A stretch of 64,000 bases of DNA from an uncultured Ignavibacteria bacterium (GCA_913061095.1 CAJXVM010000007.1:62001-126000); one strand, 5' to 3'. Counted from the stretch's first letter, positions 1-10,279 are shown. The notes: generated from the sequence alone by a model not told the origin. Numbers and translations are program-made.

Positions 1-297
1 CTTCGAGCCATCGGGCATGGTGTAAATCTTTACAACGCGTACGACAGTTCCCTTTGTATAGAGATCCGCGGTGTGCGGAGAATCGACTGACGAGTCTCGC
101 TGCGTGAGTACGAGCACCGGACGCTGGGCCTGATGTGCTTCCTCGATCAGGCGCACTGAACTCGGACGTCCGACGAAAAGCGGCATGATCTGGCCGGGAA
201 AAAAAACAATATTGCGCAGAGGCAGAATGGGGACGTTCACCTGCCCGGTCTCCCGTGTCATCTGCGAACCCTGCTGTGCCTGATCGTTTTCCTGCAT
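1..297 (-). CDS. lon: Lon protease N-terminus (partial, runs off the left edge)
   Basis: Manual reverse-strand translation from ATG at 297: MQENDQAQQGSQMTRETGQVNVPILPLRNIVFFPGQIMPLFVGRPSSVRLIEEAHQAQRPVLVLTQRD..., typical Lon substrate-binding domain. Absent from the ORF track because it is truncated. Confidence 0.88.
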   Translation of the reverse strand, partial: MQENDQAQQGSQMTRETGQVNVPILPLRNIVFFPGQIMPLFVGRPSSVRLIEEAHQAQRPVLVLTQRDSSVDSPHTADLYTKGTVVRVVKIYTMPDGSK

Positions 298-523
298 GAT
301 TTCCTCTCTTGTTCCGTATTCCGAGTGTTTCCTCGCCCCCGCTGACGAGTCTGCTTCTGCACTGCCCGATCATTCATTTGAACTTGCAGTCCGGGTAATG
401 TACTTTTACAAGAACCATGCCACGCACCGGTTCGATCCCGAAAACTCCGATTCCTGCAACATTGGCATTCATGCCTGCCAGAATGACTGCCATTTTGGCA
501 TTCTTCATTCAATTTTCTGCCAT

Positions 524-979
524 ATGAAATTCAAATGCACATTCATTCAGGCCTATCTTTTTCGGCATTCGCGGGATGGGGATATTGAGTACCTGCTTCT
601 CCGCAGGGCAAAGGATGAAATCCTGTATCCCGGAATGTGGCAGATGATCACCGGACGCATCGAAGGCGAGGAGACCGCCGTCGACTGTGCGCGACGCGAA
701 ATACTCGAGGAAACGGGCATCGAATGTCCGTCGCTCGTGGTTGTGCCTTACGTCGCCTCTTTTTACTTTGCCCCGGATGACTCCATTCATCATGTCCCCG
801 TATTTGCGGCGGAAGTCACCGGCGAGGCCGCGATCCGTCTCTCGGACGAGCATGACGACCACGCATGGCTGCCTTTCGACGAGGCGTGGAAGCAGCTTGT
901 ATTTCCCGGTCACCGCGAGGGACTGCGCATCCTGCGCGATTACCTTATTGAAGACGCACGGGCGCGCGAAATGTTCTGA
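524..979 (+). CDS. NUDIX hydrolase
   Basis: Nudix box-like GRIEGEETAVDCARREILEETGIE; probable start is the internal ATG at 524 of ORF 296-979. Confidence 0.85.
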   Translation: MKFKCTFIQAYLFRHSRDGDIEYLLLRRAKDEILYPGMWQMITGRIEGEETAVDCARREILEETGIECPSLVVVPYVASFYFAPDDSIHHVPVFAAEVTGEAAIRLSDEHDDHAWLPFDEAWKQLVFPGHREGLRILRDYLIEDARAREMF

Positions 980-1039
980 TCACTCTGATCTATCGCCTGC
1001 CGCAACGCGCATATTCCATCCACCCCGGAGGTTACGCAT

Positions 1040-1807
1040 ATGAAATCGCTGCTGCCGCTTCTTTCCCGCAACGCCGCCATCCTGCTTCCCGTACTGCTGC
1101 TGGCGCTGCAGGCCTGCGAATTTTCCACCGCGAACATCGAACGCGCCGTAATGGCGCGCAGCGTGAATGACAAGTCTGAGCCGCTCGAGGAAACGTCAAC
1201 CTTTCACGGTTCGGAACCCCTTCTGCATTGCTCGGTTCTCATGGCGAACACGCCGGCGGATACGCCCGTCAAGGCGGTGTGGTACCAGAAAACGGAGGAG
1301 GGGAAAGTCATCCTCGATTCCAGCAAAATCACGATGGATGGCGATGGCTGGATCGACTTTACGCTCACCCTGTCGAACAGTATGTTGCCTTACGGTGAAT
1401 ACGCCGTGGATCTCTCCATTGGCAGCACGTTCGCCCAGACGGTCCCCTTCACCATTGAACCGATGTATCCAGACAGCCCTGTTCGGGAGGCCGTCGTTGC
1501 GCGCGCGATCTCCGAGTCCTCTTTCCCGACCGAGCCGACATGGGTATTCGACGCCGGGACGACCACGGTCTATGCGCCGATTTATGTCGCCGGACAGGAC
1601 GCCGGCACTGTGTTCGCGGCGAAGTGGTATGTGCACGACGCCACGGGAGACCGTACCGAAATCGATACGTATGAACTGCCGTTCGACGAGAAAGGCTGGA
1701 TCGGTTTCCAGCTCAATCTCCCGGACGGGCTTGCTCCCGGCCGCTACTCGGTGGACATCCTCGTCGACGATATGGTGGAACACACACTGGAATTCCGGGC
1801 GGAATAA
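1040..1807 (+). CDS. Putative lipoprotein with two tandem repeat domains
   Basis: Signal peptide and lipobox-like LLALQAC; two similar halves (see findings). Confidence 0.6.
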   Translation: MKSLLPLLSRNAAILLPVLLLALQACEFSTANIERAVMARSVNDKSEPLEETSTFHGSEPLLHCSVLMANTPADTPVKAVWYQKTEEGKVILDSSKITMDGDGWIDFTLTLSNSMLPYGEYAVDLSIGSTFAQTVPFTIEPMYPDSPVREAVVARAISESSFPTEPTWVFDAGTTTVYAPIYVAGQDAGTVFAAKWYVHDATGDRTEIDTYELPFDEKGWIGFQLNLPDGLAPGRYSVDILVDDMVEHTLEFRAE

Positions 1808-1830
1808 AACCCCCTTCCCCATCGTCCGTC

Positions 1831-1868
1831 ATCCCGTCCCCGCCGCACGAACGGGGACGGGATTTTTC
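1831..1868 (+). terminator. Rho-independent terminator
   Basis: ATCCCGTCCCC / GGGGACGGGAT 11-bp stem followed by TTTTC. Confidence 0.75.
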
Positions 1869-1899
1869 TTTCTCCCGTAACTGAAATTACATCAATGGT

Positions 1900-1926
1900 T
1901 TAGCACTCCGGGTCATTGAGTGCTAC
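1900..1926 (+). promoter_or_regulatory. CIRCE operator (HrcA binding site)
   Basis: TTAGCACTC-N9-GAGTGCTAC; matches CIRCE consensus TTAGCACTC-N9-GAGTGCTAA with one mismatch; immediately upstream of hrcA. Confidence 0.93.
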
Positions 1927-2016
1927 CTTGATTTCCATGCGGGGAGGTTGTATTTTCGTTTCGATGCAAGTGTGAATGCACCGTGCTGTGCTGCGCGGCA
2001 TCACATACATGCGAAA

Positions 2017-3066
2017 ATGTCCATGGATATTCCAAACTCTGACATACACGATCTGAGCGAGCGGGAACAACAGGTCCTGCTTTCCATCATTCAGCAACAT
2101 GTGCTGACGGCTTCTCCCGTCGGTTCGCGAACGCTTTCGAAAAGCATGGAGCTGAAGCTGAGTCCCGCATCCATTCGCAATGTCATGGCGGATCTCGAGG
2201 AACGGGGCCTGATCGGTCATCCGCACACGTCGGCGGGACGAGTGCCGACGGATCTCGGCTACCGGTATTACGTGGACTCCATCATGGAACAGATTTCCCT
2301 GCCGGAGAATGAGCGCCGTCTGATCGAGCAGCGTTTCGAGGCGTCGCTCAACGCGGCCCTGCAGGAGCTGATCCGCAATAGTTCACATATCCTGAGCCAG
2401 ATTACGCATCAGCTCGCCATCGTCTCGGCGCCTTCTCTCGAAAAAGGCGTGCTGCAACGACTCGAACTCGTGCAGGTCGCCAGCGACAAAATCATGGTGA
2501 TCCTCTCGATCCGGTCGGGAATTGTGCGCTCCATCATCCTGCACCTCAGAAATACTATCGTGCGTCGGGAGGATCTGGAGAGTATTTCCTCCCTTCTCAA
2601 CGAACAGCTGGCCGGACTGACGCTGCAGGAAATTCGGGAGACCTTCGCCGACCGCATCCGTGATGCTGGGCATATCGAGGATGGGATCATCCGCCTGTTC
2701 ATCGAGTCCAGCGACCGTGTGTTTTCGGAGCGGCTCGATCCCGATGCGCTGTGCATCGACGGGATCAACGCCATGACGCGGCAGCCGGAGTTCGGCGATC
2801 CCGAGCGCCTGCGCAACATCATCGATCTTATCGAGAATCAGCAGGTCATCGTGCATGTGCTGGATTCGCTCAGCGGCGGACAGGCGGTGACCATACGCAT
2901 CGGTGACGAAATCCAGGATGAAAAGCTCAGCGATTACAGCATCATCGCGGCCCCGTATCGCGTCGGACAGCTGAACGGTACTGTCAGCATCGTCGGTCCC
3001 AAGCGGATGAATTATCCGCGCATGATCGCCATTGTCGATTATCTTTCAAAGCTCATCTCGCAGTGA
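2017..3066 (+). CDS. hrcA: Heat-inducible transcriptional repressor HrcA
   Basis: LSEREQQVLLSIIQQHVLTASPVGSRTLSK...SPASIRNVMADLEERGLIGHPHTSAGRVPTDLGYRYYVD; ORF starts at 1948 but probable start is 2017 or 2023. Confidence 0.95.
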   Translation: MSMDIPNSDIHDLSEREQQVLLSIIQQHVLTASPVGSRTLSKSMELKLSPASIRNVMADLEERGLIGHPHTSAGRVPTDLGYRYYVDSIMEQISLPENERRLIEQRFEASLNAALQELIRNSSHILSQITHQLAIVSAPSLEKGVLQRLELVQVASDKIMVILSIRSGIVRSIILHLRNTIVRREDLESISSLLNEQLAGLTLQEIRETFADRIRDAGHIEDGIIRLFIESSDRVFSERLDPDALCIDGINAMTRQPEFGDPERLRNIIDLIENQQVIVHVLDSLSGGQAVTIRIGDEIQDEKLSDYSIIAAPYRVGQLNGTVSIVGPKRMNYPRMIAIVDYLSKLISQ

Positions 3067-3108
3067 GCGAAATGAATTCGGATACAACAGCATAGAACAG
3101 GAGAATGC

Positions 3109-3672
3109 ATGTCTGACAAGGACCCCAACATGGAAGAGCAGGAACGCCCGCAGCCCGAGGCCGCCGCGGAAGATGCGGATGCCGGGGAGCTGAGTGAAAC
3201 CGAGGCTCTTCGCGTTGAAGTGGCCCAGCTCAAGGATCAGCTGCTCCGCAAAATTGCGGAATTTGAGAATTTCCGTCGCCGGACGCGCGAGGAAAAGGAT
3301 ACCCTGCTGAAATTCGGCGCGGAAAACATTATCCTCGATCTGCTCCCCGTCATTGACGATTTCGAGCGATCCCTCGCGTACGGGAAGGAACATCCGGATT
3401 TCGACTCCTTCTACAAGGGCGTCGAAATCATCTACGGAAAACTTCTGCGCGCGCTCGAGAACCGCGGCCTTGAGCCCCTTGAAGTCGTCGGGAAACCTTT
3501 CGACGTCGAATATCATGACGCACTGATGCAGGTGCCGAGCGATGCGCACGAACCGGGCATCGTCATCGACGAAGTCGAAAAGGGATACAAGCTGCACGAC
3601 AAGGTGATTCGCCACGCAAAGGTCACGGTCGCGCGGGATTCCGATGGAGAGGGAACAGGGAACGGCTCATGA
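3109..3672 (+). CDS. grpE: Nucleotide exchange factor GrpE
   Basis: [17 protein letters not shown]...[12 protein letters not shown]...; between hrcA and dnaJ. Confidence 0.94.
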   Translation: MSDKDPNMEEQERPQPEAAAEDADAGELSETEALRVEVAQLKDQLLRKIAEFENFRRRTREEKDTLLKFGAENIILDLLPVIDDFERSLAYGKEHPDFDSFYKGVEIIYGKLLRALENRGLEPLEVVGKPFDVEYHDALMQVPSDAHEPGIVIDEVEKGYKLHDKVIRHAKVTVARDSDGEGTGNGS

Positions 3673-4829
3673 AAAAAGATTATTATGAGGTCCTCGGCGT
3701 CGAACGTTCCGCAGACGGGACGACAATCAAGTCAGCATACCGAAAACTCGCGCTGAAGTACCACCCCGACCGCAATCCCGGAGACAAGGACGCGGAAGAA
3801 AAATTCAAGGAAGCCGCCGAGGCTTACGAGGTGCTCAGCAACGACGAAAAGCGCCAGCGATATGACCGCTTTGGCCATGACGGACTGCGCGGCCAGGCCG
3901 GCGGACCGGGCTTTACCGACATCAATGATATTTTCAGCCATTTCAGCGATATCTTCGGCGGTGGTTTCGGCGGGAGTATTTTTGAAGAAGTCTTCGGCGG
4001 CGGCGGGCGTTCGCGTTCCCGTGGCCGGCGCCAGGGCGTTCCCGGCTCCGATCTGAAAATCCAGCTGCCGCTCACCCTCGAGGAAATCGCCACCGGCGTC
4101 GAGAAAACCCTGAAAGTCAAACGCCAGTCCGAATGCGAACGCTGTTCCGGGACAGGGGCGAAGGAAGGCACTTCCCTCGAGGAATGCCCCGTCTGCCACG
4201 GCAGCGGTGAACTGCAGCAGGTATCGCGTTCACTGTTTGGCCAGTTCGTCAATATCGTGCCCTGCTCCAACTGCGGAGGCGAGGGACGTGTGGTCAAGGA
4301 ACCCTGCCCTGACTGTCACGGTGACGGACGCCTCCCCGGCGAAAAAACGATCAAGGTAAAGGTGCCTCCCGGTGTCAGCGACGGCAACTATATCCCGCTT
4401 CGCGGCCAGGGGAATGCGGGGCGCAAGGGCGGGCCGGCGGGAGATCTCGCTGTCTACATCCGCGAAAAGGAGCATGACGAATTCGAGCGGCAGGACGACG
4501 ACGTTCTGTACAATCTGGTCATCAGCTTTGCCGATGCGGCGCTCGGAACCGAGGTGGAAGTCCCCACGCTTGGCGGACGCGCGAAACTGCGTATCGACGC
4601 CGGCACCCCCGCCGGACAGATCCTCCGCATGCGCGACAAGGGCATTCCCCATCTCAACAGCAGCGGTCGTGGAGATCAGCTGGTGCGAGTCCATGTGTAT
4701 GTGCCGCGCAAGCTTTCCTCCGAGGAGCGCGCGCTTCTCGCGAACATGAACGAGATGGGTGGTTTTCGCCCGAAAGACAAGGAGGAAAAGAAAAGCTTTT
4801 TCAGCCGTATCTTCGACTCTTTCTCCTGA
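3669..4829 (+). CDS. dnaJ: Chaperone DnaJ
   Basis: [39 protein letters not shown] region, four CxxCxGxG motifs. Confidence 0.97.
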   Translation: MKKDYYEVLGVERSADGTTIKSAYRKLALKYHPDRNPGDKDAEEKFKEAAEAYEVLSNDEKRQRYDRFGHDGLRGQAGGPGFTDINDIFSHFSDIFGGGFGGSIFEEVFGGGGRSRSRGRRQGVPGSDLKIQLPLTLEEIATGVEKTLKVKRQSECERCSGTGAKEGTSLEECPVCHGSGELQQVSRSLFGQFVNIVPCSNCGGEGRVVKEPCPDCHGDGRLPGEKTIKVKVPPGVSDGNYIPLRGQGNAGRKGGPAGDLAVYIREKEHDEFERQDDDVLYNLVISFADAALGTEVEVPTLGGRAKLRIDAGTPAGQILRMRDKGIPHLNSSGRGDQLVRVHVYVPRKLSSEERALLANMNEMGGFRPKDKEEKKSFFSRIFDSFS

Positions 4830-4908
4830 CGGGCGCGGTCTGTATCACTTTTATAACTCGCAGGCCTTTCCTATTTTGCATCTGATGTGAACTGAGGCAG
4901 TATCCTCA

Positions 4909-5373
4909 ATGTGGAAACGCATCCTTGCTACAGCGCACCGTTTTGGATTCACGCGCAACGAAACGCTCGTTCTGCTGTTCCTGGTCGCTGTTATTTCGGT
5001 GGGAAGCCTGATATCAGAATGGCGCCCGGCTGATGCCCGGGGTGCCGTGGATATACGCGCGTCCTATCGCGCATCGGATTCCATTTTTGCGCAGCGGTCC
5101 CGGCAAGCACTGACGGAAGCGCGCGACGCTTCGGAATCAGAACCGCGTCCCGCAAGCCCTGCCGGGGACTCCCGTGGCGAAATGGTGAATCTGAACACCG
5201 CATCAGCAGCGCAGCTGATGTCGCTTCCCGGTATCGGGCCGGTCACGGCTGAAAGGATTCTGGACTATCGTCAGACGTACGGACCGTTCCAAACCGTCGA
5301 AGACCTGGTAAAGGTCAAATCCATCGGCGAGAAAAAACTGCAGCGCATCCGTCAATTCATTACCGTCGAATAA
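4909..5373 (+). CDS. ComEA-like helix-hairpin-helix protein
   Basis: N-terminal TM segment; VNLNTASAAQLMSLPGIGPVTAERILDYRQTYGPFQTVEDLVKVKSIGEKKLQRIRQFI. Confidence 0.85.
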   Translation: MWKRILATAHRFGFTRNETLVLLFLVAVISVGSLISEWRPADARGAVDIRASYRASDSIFAQRSRQALTEARDASESEPRPASPAGDSRGEMVNLNTASAAQLMSLPGIGPVTAERILDYRQTYGPFQTVEDLVKVKSIGEKKLQRIRQFITVE

Positions 5374-5412
5374 AACGCAGGCTGTCCTGCATACTATCTT
5401 TCGGAGGCATTC

Positions 5413-5883
5413 ATGGCACACAAACAGCCGATTGGAATTGTTGACATCATCCTTATTGTCGTGATCCTCGGGCTGACCTATGTTCTCTTCAGAGTAATCA
5501 ACGATCCGGGGCAGCGGCTCGCCTGGGAGGAAGACATGAAGTGGGAATCCCGCGCGCGCATGTCGGCCCTGCGCACAGCCCAGGTGGAATATTTCAACTA
5601 CAAGCGCACGTACACCCCGAACGTCGATTCGCTCTTTACCGTCCTCCGCGACAGTATGCCGCAGGACCGCTTCGACAGTCTCTTCACGGAGTCGCAGCTG
5701 TATCTGACTGATTTCTCCATCGACTCCGTGCGACATGCACCGAAATCGCTCACACCGTATGATATCGCGGTGGATGACACTTCTGCCGTTCCGCGTTACC
5801 GCATTGAGGATCCGGACGGCTTCGGCTACATCAGTTCCCTCTCCGATCCGGATGAACACAACAAGGCATCCTGGGAGCAATAG
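5413..5883 (+). CDS. Hypothetical membrane-anchored protein
   Basis: 156 aa, one N-terminal TM helix, in a codirectional cluster. Confidence 0.55.
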   Translation: MAHKQPIGIVDIILIVVILGLTYVLFRVINDPGQRLAWEEDMKWESRARMSALRTAQVEYFNYKRTYTPNVDSLFTVLRDSMPQDRFDSLFTESQLYLTDFSIDSVRHAPKSLTPYDIAVDDTSAVPRYRIEDPDGFGYISSLSDPDEHNKASWEQ

Positions 5884-5910
5884 CGGCACCGCTGCCGCAG
5901 GCGGCAGCTG

Positions 5911-6837
5911 ATGAGCGTCTCCCATCATATCGGCCTCGAGATCGCAGAACGTTCATTTCGTTTTGTCGAAATCCAGCAGCAGGATCGTCAGATGACGATC
6001 CTGCGTGCTGATGTGTTGGAGACACAGCACGACTACGCTTCCCCGCTCCTGTACGACCTGCCGTTCGATCGCGATCTCGCCCGCAGTTTCATCGCAGACC
6101 TGGCCGCGGTCTACCATCGTCATACCGTTTACGCCGGAAGTCTTTCGATCGTTCTTCCGGCGTTGCTGCCGGTCGTATGCACGGTACCGGTCGACAGGGC
6201 ACTGACCGCTGACGCACGGCGCGAACAGTACGAATGGGAATGCCGCACGCTTGGCGCTTTTCCGGAGGATCTTCCGCTTCATATTCTGTCACACGATCTC
6301 GCACCGCTTCAGAACGCCGTGCAGGTGCTGCTGGTCGCCCTCCCGGATCCGCTCGTCCGCTTCCTGACATCGACATGCGAGCATCTGACACTCGAACTGC
6401 TTTCCATCGATATCGATCAGTTTGTCATGGAACATGCTGTCCGCCGGCTCTACCCTCACGAGACAGAAAGAAATTACGCGGTCATCGGGCTGCATACCGC
6501 CCATTGCTCCGCCGGCCAGTATTCCGGAGCGGATTACCACGGTTGTCGCATGACGTCAATCAGCTACCGGCAGCATTATCCCGCACAGGCGGTGCGTCTG
6601 CTGGAAAGTCTCCCCGTCCGCACGGGAGGCAGCACACTGAACCAGGTGTTCCTGTTCGGCGAAGCCGCGGAACATCACACGGTGGATGCCGTCGAAGAAA
6701 TCCTTCAGACTCCGACCATCCGCACGGTGCCACTCGCAGACACCATCATCCCCGATGCGGTGCAGGAGTCATTCACGCACAACAATGAACGGATGTTCGA
6801 GACAGCCGCCGCCGCGGCGATGCTTGGGCTGCCATGA
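5911..6837 (+). CDS. Hypothetical protein, possible PilM/actin-like fold
   Basis: N-terminal IGLEIAERSFRFVEIQ resembles the actin-like phosphate-1 region of PilM; 3' end overlaps rsmD start (ATGA). Confidence 0.5.
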   Translation: MSVSHHIGLEIAERSFRFVEIQQQDRQMTILRADVLETQHDYASPLLYDLPFDRDLARSFIADLAAVYHRHTVYAGSLSIVLPALLPVVCTVPVDRALTADARREQYEWECRTLGAFPEDLPLHILSHDLAPLQNAVQVLLVALPDPLVRFLTSTCEHLTLELLSIDIDQFVMEHAVRRLYPHETERNYAVIGLHTAHCSAGQYSGADYHGCRMTSISYRQHYPAQAVRLLESLPVRTGGSTLNQVFLFGEAAEHHTVDAVEEILQTPTIRTVPLADTIIPDAVQESFTHNNERMFETAAAAAMLGLP

Positions 6838-7391
6838 GAATCATTGCCGGAGACATGAAGGGACGCACACTGCATGTGCCCCGTCGGGCATCGTTCCGCC
6901 CAACGACCGACCGTGTGAAAGAAGCACTGTTCAATATTCTGAACAGCATGATCGTGTGGGATCAGTGCCATGTCTGCGACCTGTTTGCCGGCAGCGGGAA
7001 CCTCGGTCTCGAGGCTCTCAGCAGAGGTGCGGCTTCCGCGGTATTCGTGGAGCAGAACCGCGAACACTGCTCGGTGCTGCAGCAAAATATCAGCCGTCTT
7101 GGAGTGGCGGATCGAACACAGGTGCGATCCATGCGTGCAGAGCAGTTCTGGTCGAGCGCATCTTCAGCATATGACCTCGTCTGCGCGGATCCTCCCTATG
7201 ATTATGAGAATTACGAGACGCTGCTTTCAGGCTGTGCACGCCTTGTAAAGCCGGATGGTATCCTGACCGTGGAGCATGCCGCACACACGCAGTTGCCGGA
7301 GACGGAACACCTCGTCTCACGCGACCGTCGCATCTACGGCACAACAGCGGTTTCCATTTTTCGATTTCAAGCCGGAGAAAATCCCTCATGA
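6834..7391 (+). CDS. rsmD: 16S rRNA (guanine966-N2)-methyltransferase RsmD
   Basis: MRIIAGDMKGRTL...RPTTDRVKEALFNIL...DLFAGSGNLGLEALSRGA...DPPYDY. Confidence 0.93.
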   Translation: MRIIAGDMKGRTLHVPRRASFRPTTDRVKEALFNILNSMIVWDQCHVCDLFAGSGNLGLEALSRGAASAVFVEQNREHCSVLQQNISRLGVADRTQVRSMRAEQFWSSASSAYDLVCADPPYDYENYETLLSGCARLVKPDGILTVEHAAHTQLPETEHLVSRDRRIYGTTAVSIFRFQAGENPS

Positions 7392-7885
7392 GAATCGCGG
7401 TATACCCCGGGTCATTTGATCCCATTACGTATGGGCATATCGATGTCCTCGAGCGCGCAATCGATATTTTTGACAGTGTCATCGTGACCGTAGCGCGGAA
7501 TTCATCGAAGCAGCCGCTCTTCGACACGGAGACACGTGTTGAACTCATCCGTGGCGCCATCAGCCACCTGTCGAATATCGAAGTCGACACATTCGAAGGT
7601 CTGATCGTGGATTACGCGGATCGCCGAAACGCCATTGCTCTGGTCCGCGGTCTGCGGGCGGTCTCGGATTTCGAATACGAGTTTCAGATGGCGCTGATGA
7701 ATCGCAAACTCGCGCAGAATATCGCGACGGTGTTTCTGATGCCGCATGAGCGCTTCACATACCTGAACTCTTCGATCGTCCGCGAACTCGCACGGCACCG
7801 CACCGATGTCTCGGATTTCGTTCCTGAAAATGTCCGTGAAGCACTTGTCCGGCACTTCGGTGAAACGAAACCGGGACACGCGTAA
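7388..7885 (+). CDS. coaD: Pantetheine-phosphate adenylyltransferase
   Basis: MRIAVYPGSFDPITYGHIDVLERA...LVRGLRAVSDFEYEFQMALMNR. Confidence 0.96.
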   Translation: MRIAVYPGSFDPITYGHIDVLERAIDIFDSVIVTVARNSSKQPLFDTETRVELIRGAISHLSNIEVDTFEGLIVDYADRRNAIALVRGLRAVSDFEYEFQMALMNRKLAQNIATVFLMPHERFTYLNSSIVRELARHRTDVSDFVPENVREALVRHFGETKPGHA

Positions 7886-7950
7886 ACGCATCTTACAATT
7901 TCACTGTTTTTCTTTTTTTCGATACTTGTCTTTCATCCGAGGTTCAGTCC

Positions 7951-8277
7951 ATGCCCACATATGATTACGCCTGCAAGGAATGCGAACATCGCTTTGAAGC
8001 ATTTCAGTCGATGACTGATCCGGTGCTTACAACCTGTCCGAAATGCGAGCAGGAAACATTGCAGCGCCTGATTGGTGCAGGAGCCGGACTTGTGTTCAAG
8101 GGATCCGGGTACTACCTGACCGACTATAAAAAATCTTCTGTTCCCGCAGCAGAGAACGGGAACGGGACACATGCGAAAACCAAGGACACACCCGCGAACG
8201 GCACCGGATCCTCTCCGTCAGCAACGGCATCCGACACAACGTCTGCGAAAAAATCGAGCGGAAACGAAACCGCGTAA
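7951..8277 (+). CDS. FmdB-family zinc ribbon protein
   Basis: MPTYDYACKECEHRFEAFQSMTDPVLTTCPKCEQETLQRLIGAGAGLVFKGSGYYLTDY. Confidence 0.88.
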   Translation: MPTYDYACKECEHRFEAFQSMTDPVLTTCPKCEQETLQRLIGAGAGLVFKGSGYYLTDYKKSSVPAAENGNGTHAKTKDTPANGTGSSPSATASDTTSAKKSSGNETA

Positions 8278-8331
8278 CATCCCTCATGACGGCAGTTTGA
8301 TATCGCCGTATGAATATATCCCCACTGGAAG

Positions 8332-8356
8332 GCAGCGCGGCATGCGCTGCTTTTTT
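8332..8356 (+). terminator. Rho-independent terminator
   Basis: GCAGCGC-GGCAT-GCGCTGC hairpin followed by TTTTTT. Confidence 0.75.
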
Positions 8357-9360
8357 CATGCGGGAAGGAGCTCGCGAGCTGCCGCGATGACCGCGGTGGG
8401 AGACAGGTCGCGCATGCACTCGAAGGTTTGTATGGGACAGGCATTCCCGCCGTGTATGGCACAGGGCTTGCAGCTGAGCCCTTCGCGCTGAACAATACGA
8501 TACGGAATGCCATAGGGAGTGAATCCGAATTCCGGCACGGTGGCGCCGAAGATCTCGACAACAGGTGTCCCCATCGCGGAAGCCATATGCACCGGTGCGC
8601 TGTCATTGCTGATCAGCAGGGAGGCGCCACCGATCAACGCGGCGGAAGCGGTCAGGGACAGTTTCCCCGCGGTGTTGACCGCGGGCACACCGGCGATCGC
8701 GGCAATGCGCGCGCAGCGTTCGCTGTCTTCCGGTCCGCCAACGAAAACGATATCCCAGCGGTCAGCGAGCACTTTTGCGGTCTCGGCAAAGCCCTCCTCC
8801 GTCCAGCGCTTTGTTGCCCACACCGATCCCGGCGCAATACAGACATACTGCCGACCGCCTCGTTCCCCGAGCACGTCCACTGCCGCAGCATAGTCCTGTT
8901 CCGCCGGATGCAGTGACGGAGTGGCCTCATATTCCGGCTCAAAGCCCACGGCTTCGAGCAGGCGCAGATTGCGCACGACTTCATGCGCCGCGGGATCGTA
9001 CGGAACACGATGTGTGTACAGGGCTGAGCCCGTCGCACGGTCGAATGCCACGCGAACGGGAGCGCGCGTCGACCGCGCAAGGATGGCACTGCGCAGAGAG
9101 CGATGCGGTGACAGACACAGATCGTAGTGCCCGTTGCGCAGCGTGCGCATCAGTGCCGGCAGACCGGGATCCCTTCCTCTCTTGTCATACATGATGGTGC
9201 GGCGCACTGCGGGGAGGCCATCCATCAGCGATGCTGTCGTGGGGATACAGAGCACATCGATCCCGGCATCCGGGAAACAGCGCGCAGTTTCCGTGACCAG
9301 CGGCGTTGTCAGGATGAGATCGCCGGCAAACGCGGTTTGAATGATCAGTATGTCACGCAT
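8356..9360 (-). CDS. Glycosyltransferase family 9 (heptosyltransferase-like)
   Basis: MRDILIIQTAFAGDLILTTPLVTETARCFPDAGIDVLC...VCIAPGSVWATKRW...LLISNDSAPVHMASAMGTPVVEIFGAT; start trimmed to internal Met. Confidence 0.87.
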   Translation of the reverse strand: MRDILIIQTAFAGDLILTTPLVTETARCFPDAGIDVLCIPTTASLMDGLPAVRRTIMYDKRGRDPGLPALMRTLRNGHYDLCLSPHRSLRSAILARSTRAPVRVAFDRATGSALYTHRVPYDPAAHEVVRNLRLLEAVGFEPEYEATPSLHPAEQDYAAAVDVLGERGGRQYVCIAPGSVWATKRWTEEGFAETAKVLADRWDIVFVGGPEDSERCARIAAIAGVPAVNTAGKLSLTASAALIGGASLLISNDSAPVHMASAMGTPVVEIFGATVPEFGFTPYGIPYRIVQREGLSCKPCAIHGGNACPIQTFECMRDLSPTAVIAAARELLPA

Positions 9361-10267
9361 CGGCAGGATCCTCGATGAGCACGCTTTCCGAATGCGGGGC
9401 GTGCTTCCAACGCTTGTGCTGCCAGAGCCACTGACCGGGATGGGCGGCGACCTGCCGCTCGAGCGCCCGCACATGCCGTCGCGTCAGCTCGCGAATACGT
9501 TCTTCCTCCTCCACCCCGAGATCCCGGGTCGAGATTTCTTCCAGTTCGACGTCGTAATTCCCATCGGACGCGCGGACGGCAAATCCTATCACAACCGGCG
9601 CACCGGTGCGCAGGGCGAATGCAGCTGGTCCTTCGTATGTGGCCGCGTACCGGCCGAACAGGCGAACGTAATATGCGCCGCTCGGTCCGCTTTGATCGGC
9701 AATCATCCCGATGATGCCGCGGGATCTCAGCGTCCGGATGATTTCCCGGATCGATATTCCCATCGGGACGACGCGGCTGCCCCACATCGTCCGCCATGAT
9801 TCCACCAGTTCATCCACGGCAGGATTATGCAGCGGATGGACAATTGTCGTGACAGAAAATCCAAGAAGGCGGGGGACGCCGATGTTCAGCCATTCCCAGT
9901 TCCCGAAATGCCCCGACATCAAAACCAGTCCGCTGCCCCGGCGACGGGCATTCTCCAGTACGTCCGGGTTGCGGATACGCAGGATGTGCTGCAGCAGCTC
10001 ATCATTGAGACGCGGCGTCCACATCAGTTCGAAAATGGTGGTGACCAGATTGACATAGCTCTCCCGCGCGATCCTGATGATCTCACCTTCCTGCAGATCA
10101 GGAAACGCGCGCCGCAGCTGCAGGAGGGTCAGCTTCTTCCGAATGGGGATGACATAGTAGGCGAGCATCGCGAAACCGCGAGCCATGACACGGACCACAC
10201 CAAGCGGCAGCAGTTGCAGCATGCGTGCGATCCCGGCGAAAAGCATGTATTCGATGGTCGTTTTCAC
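9353..10267 (-). CDS. LpxL/HtrB-like lysophospholipid acyltransferase
   Basis: GLVLMSGHFGNWEWLNIG acyltransferase motif; overlaps the next gene in the same strand. Confidence 0.88.
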   Translation of the reverse strand: MKTTIEYMLFAGIARMLQLLPLGVVRVMARGFAMLAYYVIPIRKKLTLLQLRRAFPDLQEGEIIRIARESYVNLVTTIFELMWTPRLNDELLQHILRIRNPDVLENARRRGSGLVLMSGHFGNWEWLNIGVPRLLGFSVTTIVHPLHNPAVDELVESWRTMWGSRVVPMGISIREIIRTLRSRGIIGMIADQSGPSGAYYVRLFGRYAATYEGPAAFALRTGAPVVIGFAVRASDGNYDVELEEISTRDLGVEEEERIRELTRRHVRALERQVAAHPGQWLWQHKRWKHAPHSESVLIEDPADA

Positions 10268-10279
10268 GCGGTCGAAGCG

